52,116 nt of DNA from an uncultured Chlorobiaceae bacterium (GTDB taxonomy: Bacteria > Bacteroidota > Chlorobiia > Chlorobiales > Chlorobiaceae): contig CAJEXW010000003.1 of the NCBI GenBank assembly GCA_903994525.1, positions 1 to 52,116 on the forward strand, in the 5' to 3' direction. The first letter of the stretch is position 1. Every line of letters begins with the position of its first letter. Position numbers and translations under genes: made by a program. This document shows, in pieces, positions 1-8,599 of this stretch. Under the pieces are notes generated by a model, which saw only the letters and a list, made by a program, of their open reading frames with translations, was not told the origin of the DNA and made no database searches.

Positions 1-132
1 GCACAGCCTCTTGAGGCCAAAATTACAGCGATTATTGGATTGGCGTATAGAGGCGAGATTTTCCCTACCGTCGAGGTGTTTTTAAAACGAGGGTTTGTTC
101 AGAAAGCCCTAAATAGAGGTGCCCTAAATTGA
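1..132 (+). CDS. C-terminal end of an unidentified protein (partial)
   Basis: The reading frame is open from base 1 to a TGA at 130-132 and gives 43 residues ending in NRGALN. The start lies outside the window. The next gene begins a few bases later on the same strand, so it is probably the preceding member of the polysaccharide operon. The fragment is too short to assign to a family. Confidence 0.5.
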   Translation, partial: AQPLEAKITAIIGLAYRGEIFPTVEVFLKRGFVQKALNRGALN

Positions 133-137
133 TTTGT

Positions 138-947
138 ATGCGATCATTCATCAAAGATTTTCTACCGCCAATTGCTTTTCGTGCAATACAGTGTTTGCGA
201 GGTCGTGACACGATATTTAAAGGTGATTACAAGAGCTGGAAGGAGGCAGCGTCAAAATGTTCAGGCTATGATGCTAATAATATTTTAGCAAAAGTACTCG
301 TTGCTACGTTAAAGGTAAAAAATGGCGATGCTGCATTCGAGAGAGATTCGGTGGTTTTCAATAAAATAGAATATTCTTGGCCGGTTTTAGCGGGTTTGAT
401 GTCGGCGGGAGCGAGGAATAGTGGTGTTCTGAATGTGTTGGATTTTGGCGGTGCGTTGGGCAGCAGTTATTTTCAGAATCGCAAGTTTCTGAAAGATTTG
501 CCAGAGGTGCGCTGGAATGTGGTGGAGCAGGCACATTTTGTTAAGGCGGGGCAGGAACATATTCAGGATAAACACTTGCGGTTTTACCCAACGATTGATG
601 CCTGCCTGGCGGAGAACCAGCCAAATGTGGTATTATTATCTAGTGTTTTGCAGTATTTGCCGGAACCTGCAGGTGTATTGAATTTGCTTGCGGAGATTAA
701 GGCGAGCACTTTGATTTTGGATCGAACAAGTTACGCGAACTTCGGCGTAAAATCTACCATCAAAATTCAAACGGTGCCTCCTGAAATATATACAGCAAGG
801 TATCCTTGCAGATTCTTTAGCGAAAACGAGATAATAGCTGTACTTGCCCGGCATCATTATGCACTGTTGGAGACATTTCCCTCTCTGGACAAATTAGATC
901 CAACGGCTACTTGGAAGGGTCACATTTTTACATTGCAAACTGAATGA
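138..947 (+). CDS. Putative methyltransferase, TIGR04325 (LIC12133) type
   Basis: This is probably a SAM-dependent methyltransferase acting on a surface sugar or lipid-linked glycan. The SAM-binding glycine motif is seen as LDFGGALGSSYF around residue 100, followed by WNVVEQ..FV and a later LLSSVLQYLPEP segment. These match the TIGR04325 family found in O-antigen and capsule clusters. An in-frame TTG at 129 would overlap the upstream stop; the ATG at 138 gives a more usual N-terminus (MRSFIKDF). The gene ends by ATGA overlap with the next one, which implies translational coupling. The methyl acceptor cannot be told from sequence. Confidence 0.72.
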   Translation: MRSFIKDFLPPIAFRAIQCLRGRDTIFKGDYKSWKEAASKCSGYDANNILAKVLVATLKVKNGDAAFERDSVVFNKIEYSWPVLAGLMSAGARNSGVLNVLDFGGALGSSYFQNRKFLKDLPEVRWNVVEQAHFVKAGQEHIQDKHLRFYPTIDACLAENQPNVVLLSSVLQYLPEPAGVLNLLAEIKASTLILDRTSYANFGVKSTIKIQTVPPEIYTARYPCRFFSENEIIAVLARHHYALLETFPSLDKLDPTATWKGHIFTLQTE

Positions 948-1939
948 ACAACTACAACGGCAAATCAATTCTTATTACCGGTGGTCTTGGTTTCATCGGA
1001 TCCAATCTTGCACGTGCTTTAGTGGCCCAAGGGGCAAAGGTGACGCTTGTCGATAGTCTCATACCGCAATATGGTGGTAATACATTCAATATTGATGATA
1101 TCCGTGAAAAGGTAACGGTTAACGTTTGTGATGTTCGCGATCCGTTTGCAATGGCTTATTTGCTTCAAGGAAAGGATTATCTCTTTAACCTTGCCGGTCA
1201 AACCAGCCATGTGGATTCCATGGATGATCCGCAGACTGATTTGGATATCAATGCAGCGGCCCAGCTTTCCATTCTTGAGGCTTGTCGCAAGGTCAACACT
1301 GGAATTAAAATTGTTTTTGCCAGCACACGTCAGCTTTACGGTAAGCCGTCGTATCTGCCTGTGGATGAGAATCACCCAATACGCCCAGTAGATGTCAATG
1401 GCATCAACAAGCTCGCAGGCGAGTGGTATCATTTGCTTTATAACAACGTTTATGGTATTCGTGCTTGCGCTTTGCGATTGACAAATACTTATGGTCCGGG
1501 TATGCGGGTGAAGGATGCACGGCAAACATTTTTGGGAATTTGGGTACGTTTGCTGCTTGAGGGTAAACCAATCAAGGTGTTTGGTGATGGCCTGCAATTG
1601 AGAGACTTCAATTATGTTGATGATTGTGTTCAGGCACTGATGATTGCCGGAGCCAGTGAAACCGCAAATGGTAAGGTATATAATATAGGCAGTTCAGAGG
1701 TGGTTGGTTTAAAGGCATTGGCAGAGATAATGATTGATCTCGGTTATGGAGGCACTTTTGAGCTGATTCCGTTTCCTCCAGAGCGCAAGGCAATTGATAT
1801 TGGCGATTATTACAGCGATTTTTCCCTGATTACTCAAGAGTTAGATTGGAAGCCGGAAGTTTCTCTAAGAGTAGGGTTGGAGCGCACAATGGCTTATTAT
1901 CACAAGCATTATCAGCACTATTGGGAGATTGAATCATGA
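944..1939 (+). CDS. NAD-dependent epimerase/dehydratase (extended SDR) of sugar nucleotides
   Basis: This is an extended short-chain dehydrogenase/reductase, presumably converting an NDP-sugar for the surface polysaccharide. The N-terminal Rossmann motif is TGGLGFIGS (about residues 12-20), and 331 aa is normal for epimerases and dehydratases. The substrate-side sequences FASTRQLYG and RLTNTYGPGM are present. The position of the catalytic Tyr of YxxxK carries Asn: the motif reads N152-G-I-N-K156, encoded AAT. The fold is intact, but the usual acid/base is missing, so the reaction is uncertain. It overlaps both neighbours by ATGA, in one operon with the aminotransferase that follows. Confidence 0.85.
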   Translation: MNNYNGKSILITGGLGFIGSNLARALVAQGAKVTLVDSLIPQYGGNTFNIDDIREKVTVNVCDVRDPFAMAYLLQGKDYLFNLAGQTSHVDSMDDPQTDLDINAAAQLSILEACRKVNTGIKIVFASTRQLYGKPSYLPVDENHPIRPVDVNGINKLAGEWYHLLYNNVYGIRACALRLTNTYGPGMRVKDARQTFLGIWVRLLLEGKPIKVFGDGLQLRDFNYVDDCVQALMIAGASETANGKVYNIGSSEVVGLKALAEIMIDLGYGGTFELIPFPPERKAIDIGDYYSDFSLITQELDWKPEVSLRVGLERTMAYYHKHYQHYWEIES

Positions 1940-3039
1940 TTTTGATGAATGACTTCAAAGCTGAACCACCCGAGCTGCTTGAGGCAGTGCTTTTTGCCAC
2001 CCGTCGGGTGCTGGAGTCAGGGTGGTATGTGCTTGGTAATGAGGTTCTGGCTTTCGAACAAGAGTGGGCACAGCTCTGTGGTGTTGCCTATGGCGTAGGA
2101 GTGGGCAATGGAATGGATGCGATTGAGATAGCCCTTCGTGCACTTGATATCGGTCCGGGCGATGAGGTAATCACGACTCCAATGACGGCATTTGCCACGG
2201 TACTTGCCATTGTTCGTGCCGGGGCAACCCCGGTACTTGCCGATATCGATCCCCGAACAGCCTTGCTATCGATTGACAGTGCCGTGCGTTGTGTGACTCA
2301 AAGAACTAAGGCAGTATTACTCGTGCATCTTTACGGGCAGGTTCGGTCAATGGTTGCATGGCAGTCGTTTTGTGAGGGGACTGGTATTAAATTGATTGAG
2401 GATTGCGCGCAGGCTCATTTAGCGACATTGAATGGTAAGGTTGCTGGTAGTTTTGGAGCGGCAGGTGCGTACAGCTTTTACCCGACAAAAAACCTCGGTG
2501 CTGCCGGGGATGCTGGCATGTTGGTTACCGGCGATGAGCTATTGGCCAATCGAGCTAAATGTTTGCGTAATTATGGTCAAAGTGTGCGTTATCAGCATCC
2601 AGAACTTGGAATGAACAGCCGCCTTGATGAACTCCATGCAGCCATGTTGTCCGAGCGGTTGAAATGGCTGCAAAAATTCACCTGTCGCCGCCACCAAATT
2701 GCAACGTTGTATCGTTCTGGCATTCAGAATGTGGCAATTAGACAGCTTGATTCCCCTGAAGAAGATTCCGCGCATGTTTATCATCTCTATGTCATCACCT
2801 GTGATCAGCGAGATGTCTTGCAGGCTCATCTTTATGAGCGAGGGGTACAGTCGCTAATCCATTATCCCGTTCCAGTGCATCATCAGGCATCGTGTCGAGA
2901 TATCAAACGGGATGCCATGGGCCTTCACGCAAGTGAACTGCATTCCGATACTTGTCTTTCGCTACCCTGTCACCCTCAGATGACCGATGCTGATATCATG
3001 CAGGTTATTGATGCGGTAAATTTATTTCGTGTTGATTAA
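1936..3039 (+). CDS. DegT/DnrJ/EryC1/StrS family aminotransferase
   Basis: This is a PLP-dependent sugar aminotransferase, likely transferring an amino group to a keto-sugar nucleotide made by a partner dehydratase. Family features include GVGNGMDAIEIALRALDIGPGDEV near the N-terminus, the IEDCAQAH segment, and the Schiff-base lysine K185 in FYPTKNLGAAGDAG. The length of 367 aa is normal. The start overlaps the upstream stop (ATGA); a second in-frame ATG three codons later would also work. Its position next to an SDR suggests an amino-sugar such as a 3- or 4-amino-deoxyhexose, but the sugar cannot be named. Confidence 0.9.
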   Translation: MILMNDFKAEPPELLEAVLFATRRVLESGWYVLGNEVLAFEQEWAQLCGVAYGVGVGNGMDAIEIALRALDIGPGDEVITTPMTAFATVLAIVRAGATPVLADIDPRTALLSIDSAVRCVTQRTKAVLLVHLYGQVRSMVAWQSFCEGTGIKLIEDCAQAHLATLNGKVAGSFGAAGAYSFYPTKNLGAAGDAGMLVTGDELLANRAKCLRNYGQSVRYQHPELGMNSRLDELHAAMLSERLKWLQKFTCRRHQIATLYRSGIQNVAIRQLDSPEEDSAHVYHLYVITCDQRDVLQAHLYERGVQSLIHYPVPVHHQASCRDIKRDAMGLHASELHSDTCLSLPCHPQMTDADIMQVIDAVNLFRVD

Positions 3040-3980
3040 TGGAGCACTTTGTAACTATATTTAATAGCCTGTTTCTTCCTCAGGGCTTGGCATTGCATAG
3101 GTCAATGGAGCGGCATGTACAAGAGTACACCCTATGGATATTGTGTGTGGATGATGTTGCTTATGATGTGCTGCATAAACTGGTGCTGCCGAATGTACGC
3201 CTTTTGGAACTGGCCAAGTTGGAAACAGTTGAACTTTTGAGGGTAAAACAGGATCGCACCATTGCCGAATATTGCTGGACTCTAACGCCTTTTGCTCCTC
3301 GTTTTGTTTTTGATGCGGATTTGAGCGTTGCCCGAGTAACCTATATTGATGCCGATTTGTGGTTTCGTAAATCACCTGCAATTGTGTTCAATGAGTTTGA
3401 GGCATCAGGGAAGTATGTGCTTATCACTGATCATGGTTATGCTCCTGAATATGATTTTTCTGCTTCATCGGGTCAGTATTGCGTTCAGTTCATGACCTTT
3501 ACCCGTGTGGGGGGGGAAGCGGTCAGAAAATGGTGGGAAGAGAAATGCATTGAATGGTGCTATGCGAGAGAGGATGATGGTCGGTTTGGTGACCAGAAGT
3601 ACTTGGATGACTGGCCGGAACGATTTTTGCATTCTGTGCATGTGTTAGTCCAGCAGGATTTGATGCAGGCACCATGGAATGCCACCAGGTTTCCTTATGG
3701 CCGTGCAATTGTTTACCATTTTCATGGATTGCGGTTAATTGAGGGTGGTCGTGTTTTGCTTGTGGCGAATCTTCCGTTGCCAAAATCTTTGTTTGAAAAC
3801 GTTTACAGAGTATATCTGAAGGACTTCGCTTACGCTATACAGTGTTTGAAAAAAATTAACTTTAATATACGGGTTCAGGCAGTGAAGCCTGGTCTTTTGT
3901 CATGGTTGAAAGCTTTGTTGCGCTTGCCCTATCGGAATTTATGGCGTTTATGGGTGAATCGCGTAGTAAGATTGTCTTAA
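3039..3980 (+). CDS. Putative GT-A fold glycosyltransferase
   Basis: This 313-aa protein looks like a nucleotide-sugar glycosyltransferase of the GT8-like/nucleotide-diphospho-sugar transferase type. The metal-binding DxD appears as TYIDADLWF (about residue 105). The N-terminus (TIFNSLFLPQGLALHRSM) and the later GDQKYLDDWP and YHFHGLR segments fit this group. The ATG overlaps the stop of the aminotransferase (TTAATG). The C-terminal about 60 residues are basic and amphipathic, which suits attachment to the inner membrane. Donor and acceptor are unknown. A 195-bp gap follows, so the first operon may end here. Confidence 0.72.
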   Translation: MEHFVTIFNSLFLPQGLALHRSMERHVQEYTLWILCVDDVAYDVLHKLVLPNVRLLELAKLETVELLRVKQDRTIAEYCWTLTPFAPRFVFDADLSVARVTYIDADLWFRKSPAIVFNEFEASGKYVLITDHGYAPEYDFSASSGQYCVQFMTFTRVGGEAVRKWWEEKCIEWCYAREDDGRFGDQKYLDDWPERFLHSVHVLVQQDLMQAPWNATRFPYGRAIVYHFHGLRLIEGGRVLLVANLPLPKSLFENVYRVYLKDFAYAIQCLKKINFNIRVQAVKPGLLSWLKALLRLPYRNLWRLWVNRVVRLS

Positions 3981-4175
3981 GGGTACCCTAAGCAGCGGTT
4001 AATTGCCCATCACACGACGTGCCCCATCGCAACCAAGGCTGTTAGCATTCCCGTTCAAAGTGATGAACACATCAATTCGAACTAAGAGGAAAAGCAAAAA
4101 GACATGTAAGGGCTAGGGACACAGTCATTATAAAAAATACCGTTTTAGGCTCAAGTAACCCCAAACCCTATTAGA
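3981..4175. other. Intergenic gap at the edge of the AT-rich segment
   Basis: There is no convincing reading frame. It separates the moderately GC-rich first polysaccharide block from the AT-rich acyltransferase block. It contains a run resembling promoter DNA (TTATAAAAAATACCG near 4130-4145) and could carry the promoter of the acyltransferase gene. Confidence 0.3.
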
Positions 4176-5330
4176 ATGCCTGTATCTGTTACTACACTCG
4201 GTGAAAATATAGATATTAATCGCATAACAGCCAAATTAATACCCAACAAGGTTGAGGAATTAGAGAGTATTAGAGGGTTGGCGGCATTGTTAATCGTGTT
4301 ATTTCATATTCCGAGTTGGAATGCGCATTTCTATGATTATAATTTCATTAGAAATGGATATTTAATGGTAGAATTATTTTTTGTTCTGTCTGGGTATGTA
4401 ATTTATAGCGCTTACTCTAACAAGATATCAAATAAAATAGAACTTCTGCGCTTCCAGTTTTTGAGATTTGGTCGATTATATCCTGTTCATTTATTATACC
4501 TTGGAATTTTTCTCTTTGTTGAAGTAGTAAAATATATTGCGCAAAATAAATTTGGAATTTTTAGTCCTAATACGCAAGCGTTTCGTGAAAATAATTTAAT
4601 TGCGCTAATACAAAATATCTTTTTATTACAAGCAATTGGTCCTACAGGAAACGCTACTACATTTAATTACCCATCTTGGTCAATCAGCGTTGAGTTCTAT
4701 ACCTACCTATTGTTTGGGTTAATAGTATTGTTGAGTAATAAAATTAAAAATAGAGTATTCTTTGTAATATGTCTTATTTCATTAATTTTACTAATGACTC
4801 AAAATACTTTTGGCTTTGGTGAATTGTTGAGATGTTATGCTGGGTTTTTTTTAGGTTGCCTTACAGCGAATTTTAAGCAACATAATGAAAGATTACTACT
4901 ACCGCCACTTCTGCCTTTGCTTTCTTTTTTGGGATTAATTATTTTTCTTATTGTTAAAATTAATACTCATTTTGATTTTATTATTTACTTCTTAACTCAA
5001 TCATTAATCCTTGGAATTGTTATGACGGATAAGAATGTTGTTAAGTCATTATTCAATATTAAAATCTTTAAATGGTTAGGTTCTATATCATACAGTATGT
5101 ATATGTCTCACGCAATTATTATATGGATTACGAATCAATTATTTAGAGTTGTTTTGAAAAAACCTGAATTGATTATTGGCGGCAAAAGCACTCCTGTATT
5201 GTCTTTTATGGAAACAATGGGGGCATATATATTTGTTTTATCAATTGTTTTTATTGTCAGTGTAATTGTTTGTCGTTTAATAGAAAAACCTTTTCGTTTA
5301 AAGTCAAGGAAAATAGTATTGAATAATTAA
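4176..5330 (+). CDS. Acyltransferase 3 family membrane O-acyltransferase
   Basis: This is an integral-membrane O-acetyl/acyltransferase (PF01757, OafA/NolL type) expected to decorate a sugar of the surface polysaccharide. The hallmark N-terminal sequence is ELESIRGLAALLIVLFH (first membrane segment with the conserved R and H), then ELFFVLSGYVI, RFGRLYPVH and YPSWSISVEFYTY. About ten hydrophobic helices follow, and the protein ends in a basic tail. The length of 384 aa is typical. The coding DNA is very AT-rich and rich in ATT/TTA/AAT codons compared with flanking genes, suggesting horizontal acquisition. There is no strong Shine-Dalgarno before the ATG at 4176. Confidence 0.9.
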   Translation: MPVSVTTLGENIDINRITAKLIPNKVEELESIRGLAALLIVLFHIPSWNAHFYDYNFIRNGYLMVELFFVLSGYVIYSAYSNKISNKIELLRFQFLRFGRLYPVHLLYLGIFLFVEVVKYIAQNKFGIFSPNTQAFRENNLIALIQNIFLLQAIGPTGNATTFNYPSWSISVEFYTYLLFGLIVLLSNKIKNRVFFVICLISLILLMTQNTFGFGELLRCYAGFFLGCLTANFKQHNERLLLPPLLPLLSFLGLIIFLIVKINTHFDFIIYFLTQSLILGIVMTDKNVVKSLFNIKIFKWLGSISYSMYMSHAIIIWITNQLFRVVLKKPELIIGGKSTPVLSFMETMGAYIFVLSIVFIVSVIVCRLIEKPFRLKSRKIVLNN

Positions 5331-5536
5331 ATTCAATTCAATAACATATTTGATTAACAACTTCCTCACTACTCTTCATATCCCATACTCTTGAGCCAGT
5401 GTTAGTTCAAGTAACGCCATGCTTACACAAATTTGAAATAATTATGGTTCATGTCGAACCTAGCTGCCATTGAACTAAGCAAAAAAATATGAAAAAAATT
5501 ATGTCCACTATCATACCGGTAAAAACCGGGAAATAA
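5331..5536. other. AT-rich intergenic gap
   Basis: No gene is seen. Just before the next start lies CCGGTAAAAACCGG (5516-5529), a small inverted repeat. It overlaps the region where the ribosome would bind the fucosyltransferase mRNA. No other structure is evident. Confidence 0.3.
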
Positions 5537-6577
5537 ATGAAGATTATAAAGGTTTCATCAGGTGCCCCTGAATTATCAGGTTTACTTCTTCGTCAAAGTC
5601 CAGGAGGAAAAGGTATATGGGGTGATTGCCGATTTGTTGTTAATCAACCAGTGGAACGCTGTGATTGGTGGTTTGTTTTACATGGTTCAGGACTGCGTTT
5701 GGCTGAAAAGACTTTATGCGATCCTGATCATATTGTTTATGTCTCTATGGAGCCTAATGAAATTGTGGGAAATATTTCAATAAAGTTTTTGGAACAATTT
5801 TCGCAATTAATTATTTGCGACAGAAAAGTTGCTCATAAAAATATAACGTATGCAAATGGTTTTACTTGGTGGGTAGGGATGAATTTGCGGCATCAGCATG
5901 GCCATCATCATTTTTCAGCGGAGTATGCCCTTGATTATGATCAGTTAACCACTATGCAGAGGCCGGAAAAAAAAAATCGCATATCAGTGATTGTTTCCAA
6001 AAAAAACCTTTTAGATGGGCATAAAAAGCGTTTAAACTTTTTAGAAAAAATACAAAAATCTCCTATTGCGAACTATATTGATATATTCGGTGGTGGCTTT
6101 AATCCTATTCTTGATAAATGGGATGCAATAGCCTCATATCGTTATCATTTAGTTTTGGAAAATGATGTAACACCTGATTACTGGTCAGAAAAACTGGCAG
6201 ATGCTTTTTTAGGCTTTTCCTATCCAATCTATTTTGGATGCCCCAATATTGAAAATTATTTTGACCGTGATTCACTTTTGACTATTAATATAGATGACTT
6301 CGATAAAACTGTCGCAATACTTAATAATCTGATTAGCACGGATCCCTACGAAAAGCACCTCGAATCAATTATTAGAGCAAGAGATAAAGTGCTTAATCAA
6401 TATAATATCTATCAATTGATGGCATCAATATGCGATCAGCACGCATCTCGGTACATAAAATGTAATCTGATTCCAAACTCATATTATACTGATTCGGTAT
6501 TAAAAAATATGGTAAAAAATGTTTTTTACAAAAACCAATTATTAATGTCGTTGTACAGAAAATTATATAATGCTTGA
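5537..6577 (+). CDS. Glycosyltransferase family 10 (fucosyltransferase-like)
   Basis: The C-terminal half carries the GT10 signature: DIFGGGFNPI, then YRYHLVLENDVTPDYWSEKL and DAFLGFSYPIYFGCP (about residues 180-235). These are the GDP-fucose-binding elements of bacterial alpha-1,3/1,4-fucosyltransferases. The length of 346 aa fits. The N-terminal half is divergent, as usual for the acceptor domain. Its presence implies that GDP-fucose, or a related GDP-sugar, is made in the cell; only a broken GDP-mannose 4,6-dehydratase fragment is present in this window. The gene is AT-rich and overlaps the next one by 8 bp. Confidence 0.82.
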   Translation: MKIIKVSSGAPELSGLLLRQSPGGKGIWGDCRFVVNQPVERCDWWFVLHGSGLRLAEKTLCDPDHIVYVSMEPNEIVGNISIKFLEQFSQLIICDRKVAHKNITYANGFTWWVGMNLRHQHGHHHFSAEYALDYDQLTTMQRPEKKNRISVIVSKKNLLDGHKKRLNFLEKIQKSPIANYIDIFGGGFNPILDKWDAIASYRYHLVLENDVTPDYWSEKLADAFLGFSYPIYFGCPNIENYFDRDSLLTINIDDFDKTVAILNNLISTDPYEKHLESIIRARDKVLNQYNIYQLMASICDQHASRYIKCNLIPNSYYTDSVLKNMVKNVFYKNQLLMSLYRKLYNA

Positions 6578-7535
6578 TGATATAAAAATACAGATATTTA
6601 TTGCATCTTTTAACCGACCAATATATTTGAAAGAAGCGATACATTCGGTTTTGAATCAAACTGCGATGTCATTGATAGAGATTATTGTTTCAGATAATTC
6701 AACAAATGATGATGTCCAGATGATGATGGAAAAAGATTACTCTTCTGTAAAATATATTAAAAGACAGCCTTCTCTACCAGTAGATGAACATTTTAAGGCC
6801 ATTATTGGCGATGTTACAAGTGATTTCTATATGATTTTTCATGACGACGATATTATGCATTCTCAATTGGTAGAAAATTTATATAACAAATTACTTAATG
6901 ATTTAAATCTTGTCGCTATAGGTGCCAATGGTTGGTATTATTTTGAGGAAAAAAAAATTATACCAACCATTTATTTTTCATTGTTTAAAAAAACACATTT
7001 CAAAAATCCTGTTAGTTTTGTACAAAAATATCTTATTGGGTTGGGTGTTGCTCCATTTTCCGGGTATATGTACAGAAGTAGTGTTTATAATAAATCATTT
7101 ATTAACTTTGACGACGGTGGTAAATATAGCGATCTTACATTTCTTTTAAAAGGTTTTGATTTTGGTTCTCTATTATGGTTAAATACGCCGATGATGTACT
7201 ATAGGATTCACAATAATAATGATAGTGGCCAAGTGTCTTTTAGTGATAGAGATAAACTAATTAAATTTTTAACTGAAAAAATTCAATTACAAAAAAACTC
7301 TTTATTGATAAAGCTTTATCAAATGCATGACTATAATGTCCTTTTTAAGCAGTATATTACCCAATACTCAGCAAAAAGTGATTTAAGTCAAGCAATTATT
7401 TTCATTATCAAGAACTTCCATATATTTATTTTTGTAAATATACCATTGTTAATGTATAAGTATTTAATTCGTCTATTGAGTAACAAAGAAAATCCTTATT
7501 ATAATTTAAATCGTGAGATAGCAAATAAAAGTTAA
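6570..7535 (+). CDS. Glycosyltransferase family 2
   Basis: This is an inverting GT-A glycosyltransferase. The N-terminus is QIFIASFNRPIYLKEAIHSV, followed by EIIVSDNSTND and the metal-binding acidic cluster FHDDDIM (about residue 92). The C-terminus ends with a hydrophobic stretch (residues about 270-300) that may associate with the membrane. The length is 321 aa. It overlaps the preceding GT10 gene and is followed after 2 bp by a GT4 gene, so the three are probably co-translated. It has the most AT-rich codon use of the cluster. Confidence 0.88.
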   Translation: MLDDIKIQIFIASFNRPIYLKEAIHSVLNQTAMSLIEIIVSDNSTNDDVQMMMEKDYSSVKYIKRQPSLPVDEHFKAIIGDVTSDFYMIFHDDDIMHSQLVENLYNKLLNDLNLVAIGANGWYYFEEKKIIPTIYFSLFKKTHFKNPVSFVQKYLIGLGVAPFSGYMYRSSVYNKSFINFDDGGKYSDLTFLLKGFDFGSLLWLNTPMMYYRIHNNNDSGQVSFSDRDKLIKFLTEKIQLQKNSLLIKLYQMHDYNVLFKQYITQYSAKSDLSQAIIFIIKNFHIFIFVNIPLLMYKYLIRLLSNKENPYYNLNREIANKS

Positions 7536-7537
7536 GT

Positions 7538-8599
7538 ATGCCTGAAAATAAGTCTCTCTATAAAGTCATTCATCTCATTCCTTATGATACTATTGGGGGG
7601 GTTGAATCGGCGGCACAGACTATGGGCTCTTTCCATGATAAAAATATTGATTTTACTCTCAAATATATATACAAAGAACTCCCTCGGAGTCAAGGTATGT
7701 CTGCCTTTTACGATATTTGGCTCTTGTTCACTACCGCGTGGCATGTACAGTCACTTCGTCCTCATCTGTTGATTGTTTCCTTATGGCGATCTTCAATTGT
7801 AGGAGTTTTGGTTAAAATATTTAGTCCAACAACCAAGCTTGTAACATTTCTTCATTCGGAACACGATTTTCATTTTCTTGATTATCTTAGTATTCGATCG
7901 TCTGTGAGGTTGTCAATTAAAATATGGGGTGATTCTGAAGCTACTTTTAAAGGACGTTTGTCAAAAACACAGCGTCAGCTTGGTCGCGTGATTTCCTTTG
8001 TGACTAAAAGTATCAAAGAGTTACCTCAGAAAAAAGTAGAACCAGTCTTTATATTTTGGGGGCGTCTTCATAGTTTAAAAGGGCTGGATCGGGCAATCAG
8101 GATATTTGCTGAAATACACAAGAAGTATACCACTTCACGATTTGTTATCGTTGGACCGGATGCGGGGGTGCTATCAGATATAAATAAATTGTGCGTTTCG
8201 CATGATTTTGCAGATTCCGTAATTTTCAAGGGGCCAGCAACATTCAATGAAATTGTCAGTTACGCACGTTTGGCATCATTTTATTTGCAAACAAGCCTGA
8301 TTGAGGGTATGGCAATGTCGGTTATTGAGGCGATGCAATTAGGGTTGGTGCCTGTTGTAACCCCTGTGGGTGAGGTTGGATCTTATTGTTACCACGAAAA
8401 AAATGCAGTTATCATTGGAACAGATGAACAAGTGGTGGAAGATGTTTTGAGTTTGCTTGCATCAAATGAGCGCTATCAGGCTTTACGTGAGGAGGCGATA
8501 GCTACTTGGCAAGGGAAACCTCTTTATCGAGAATCTGTGCTTCATGCTTGTCATGAAATCTTGGATGCGGATCTCTCCCGGAAGAAGGGAAGACCCTAA
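7538..8599 (+). CDS. Glycosyltransferase family 4
   Basis: This is a retaining GT-B glycosyltransferase. The C-terminal domain has the donor-binding E-x7-E motif in LIEGMAMSVIEAMQLG (about residues 251-266), preceded by FWGRLHSLKGLDRAI and FVIVGPDAG. The N-terminus carries IGGVESAAQ, a GT4-like glycine-rich loop. The length is 353 aa. The stop overlaps the ATG of the asparagine synthetase gene (TAATG). Codon use moves back toward that of the flanking genes over this gene. Confidence 0.88.
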   Translation: MPENKSLYKVIHLIPYDTIGGVESAAQTMGSFHDKNIDFTLKYIYKELPRSQGMSAFYDIWLLFTTAWHVQSLRPHLLIVSLWRSSIVGVLVKIFSPTTKLVTFLHSEHDFHFLDYLSIRSSVRLSIKIWGDSEATFKGRLSKTQRQLGRVISFVTKSIKELPQKKVEPVFIFWGRLHSLKGLDRAIRIFAEIHKKYTTSRFVIVGPDAGVLSDINKLCVSHDFADSVIFKGPATFNEIVSYARLASFYLQTSLIEGMAMSVIEAMQLGLVPVVTPVGEVGSYCYHEKNAVIIGTDEQVVEDVLSLLASNERYQALREEAIATWQGKPLYRESVLHACHEILDADLSRKKGRP

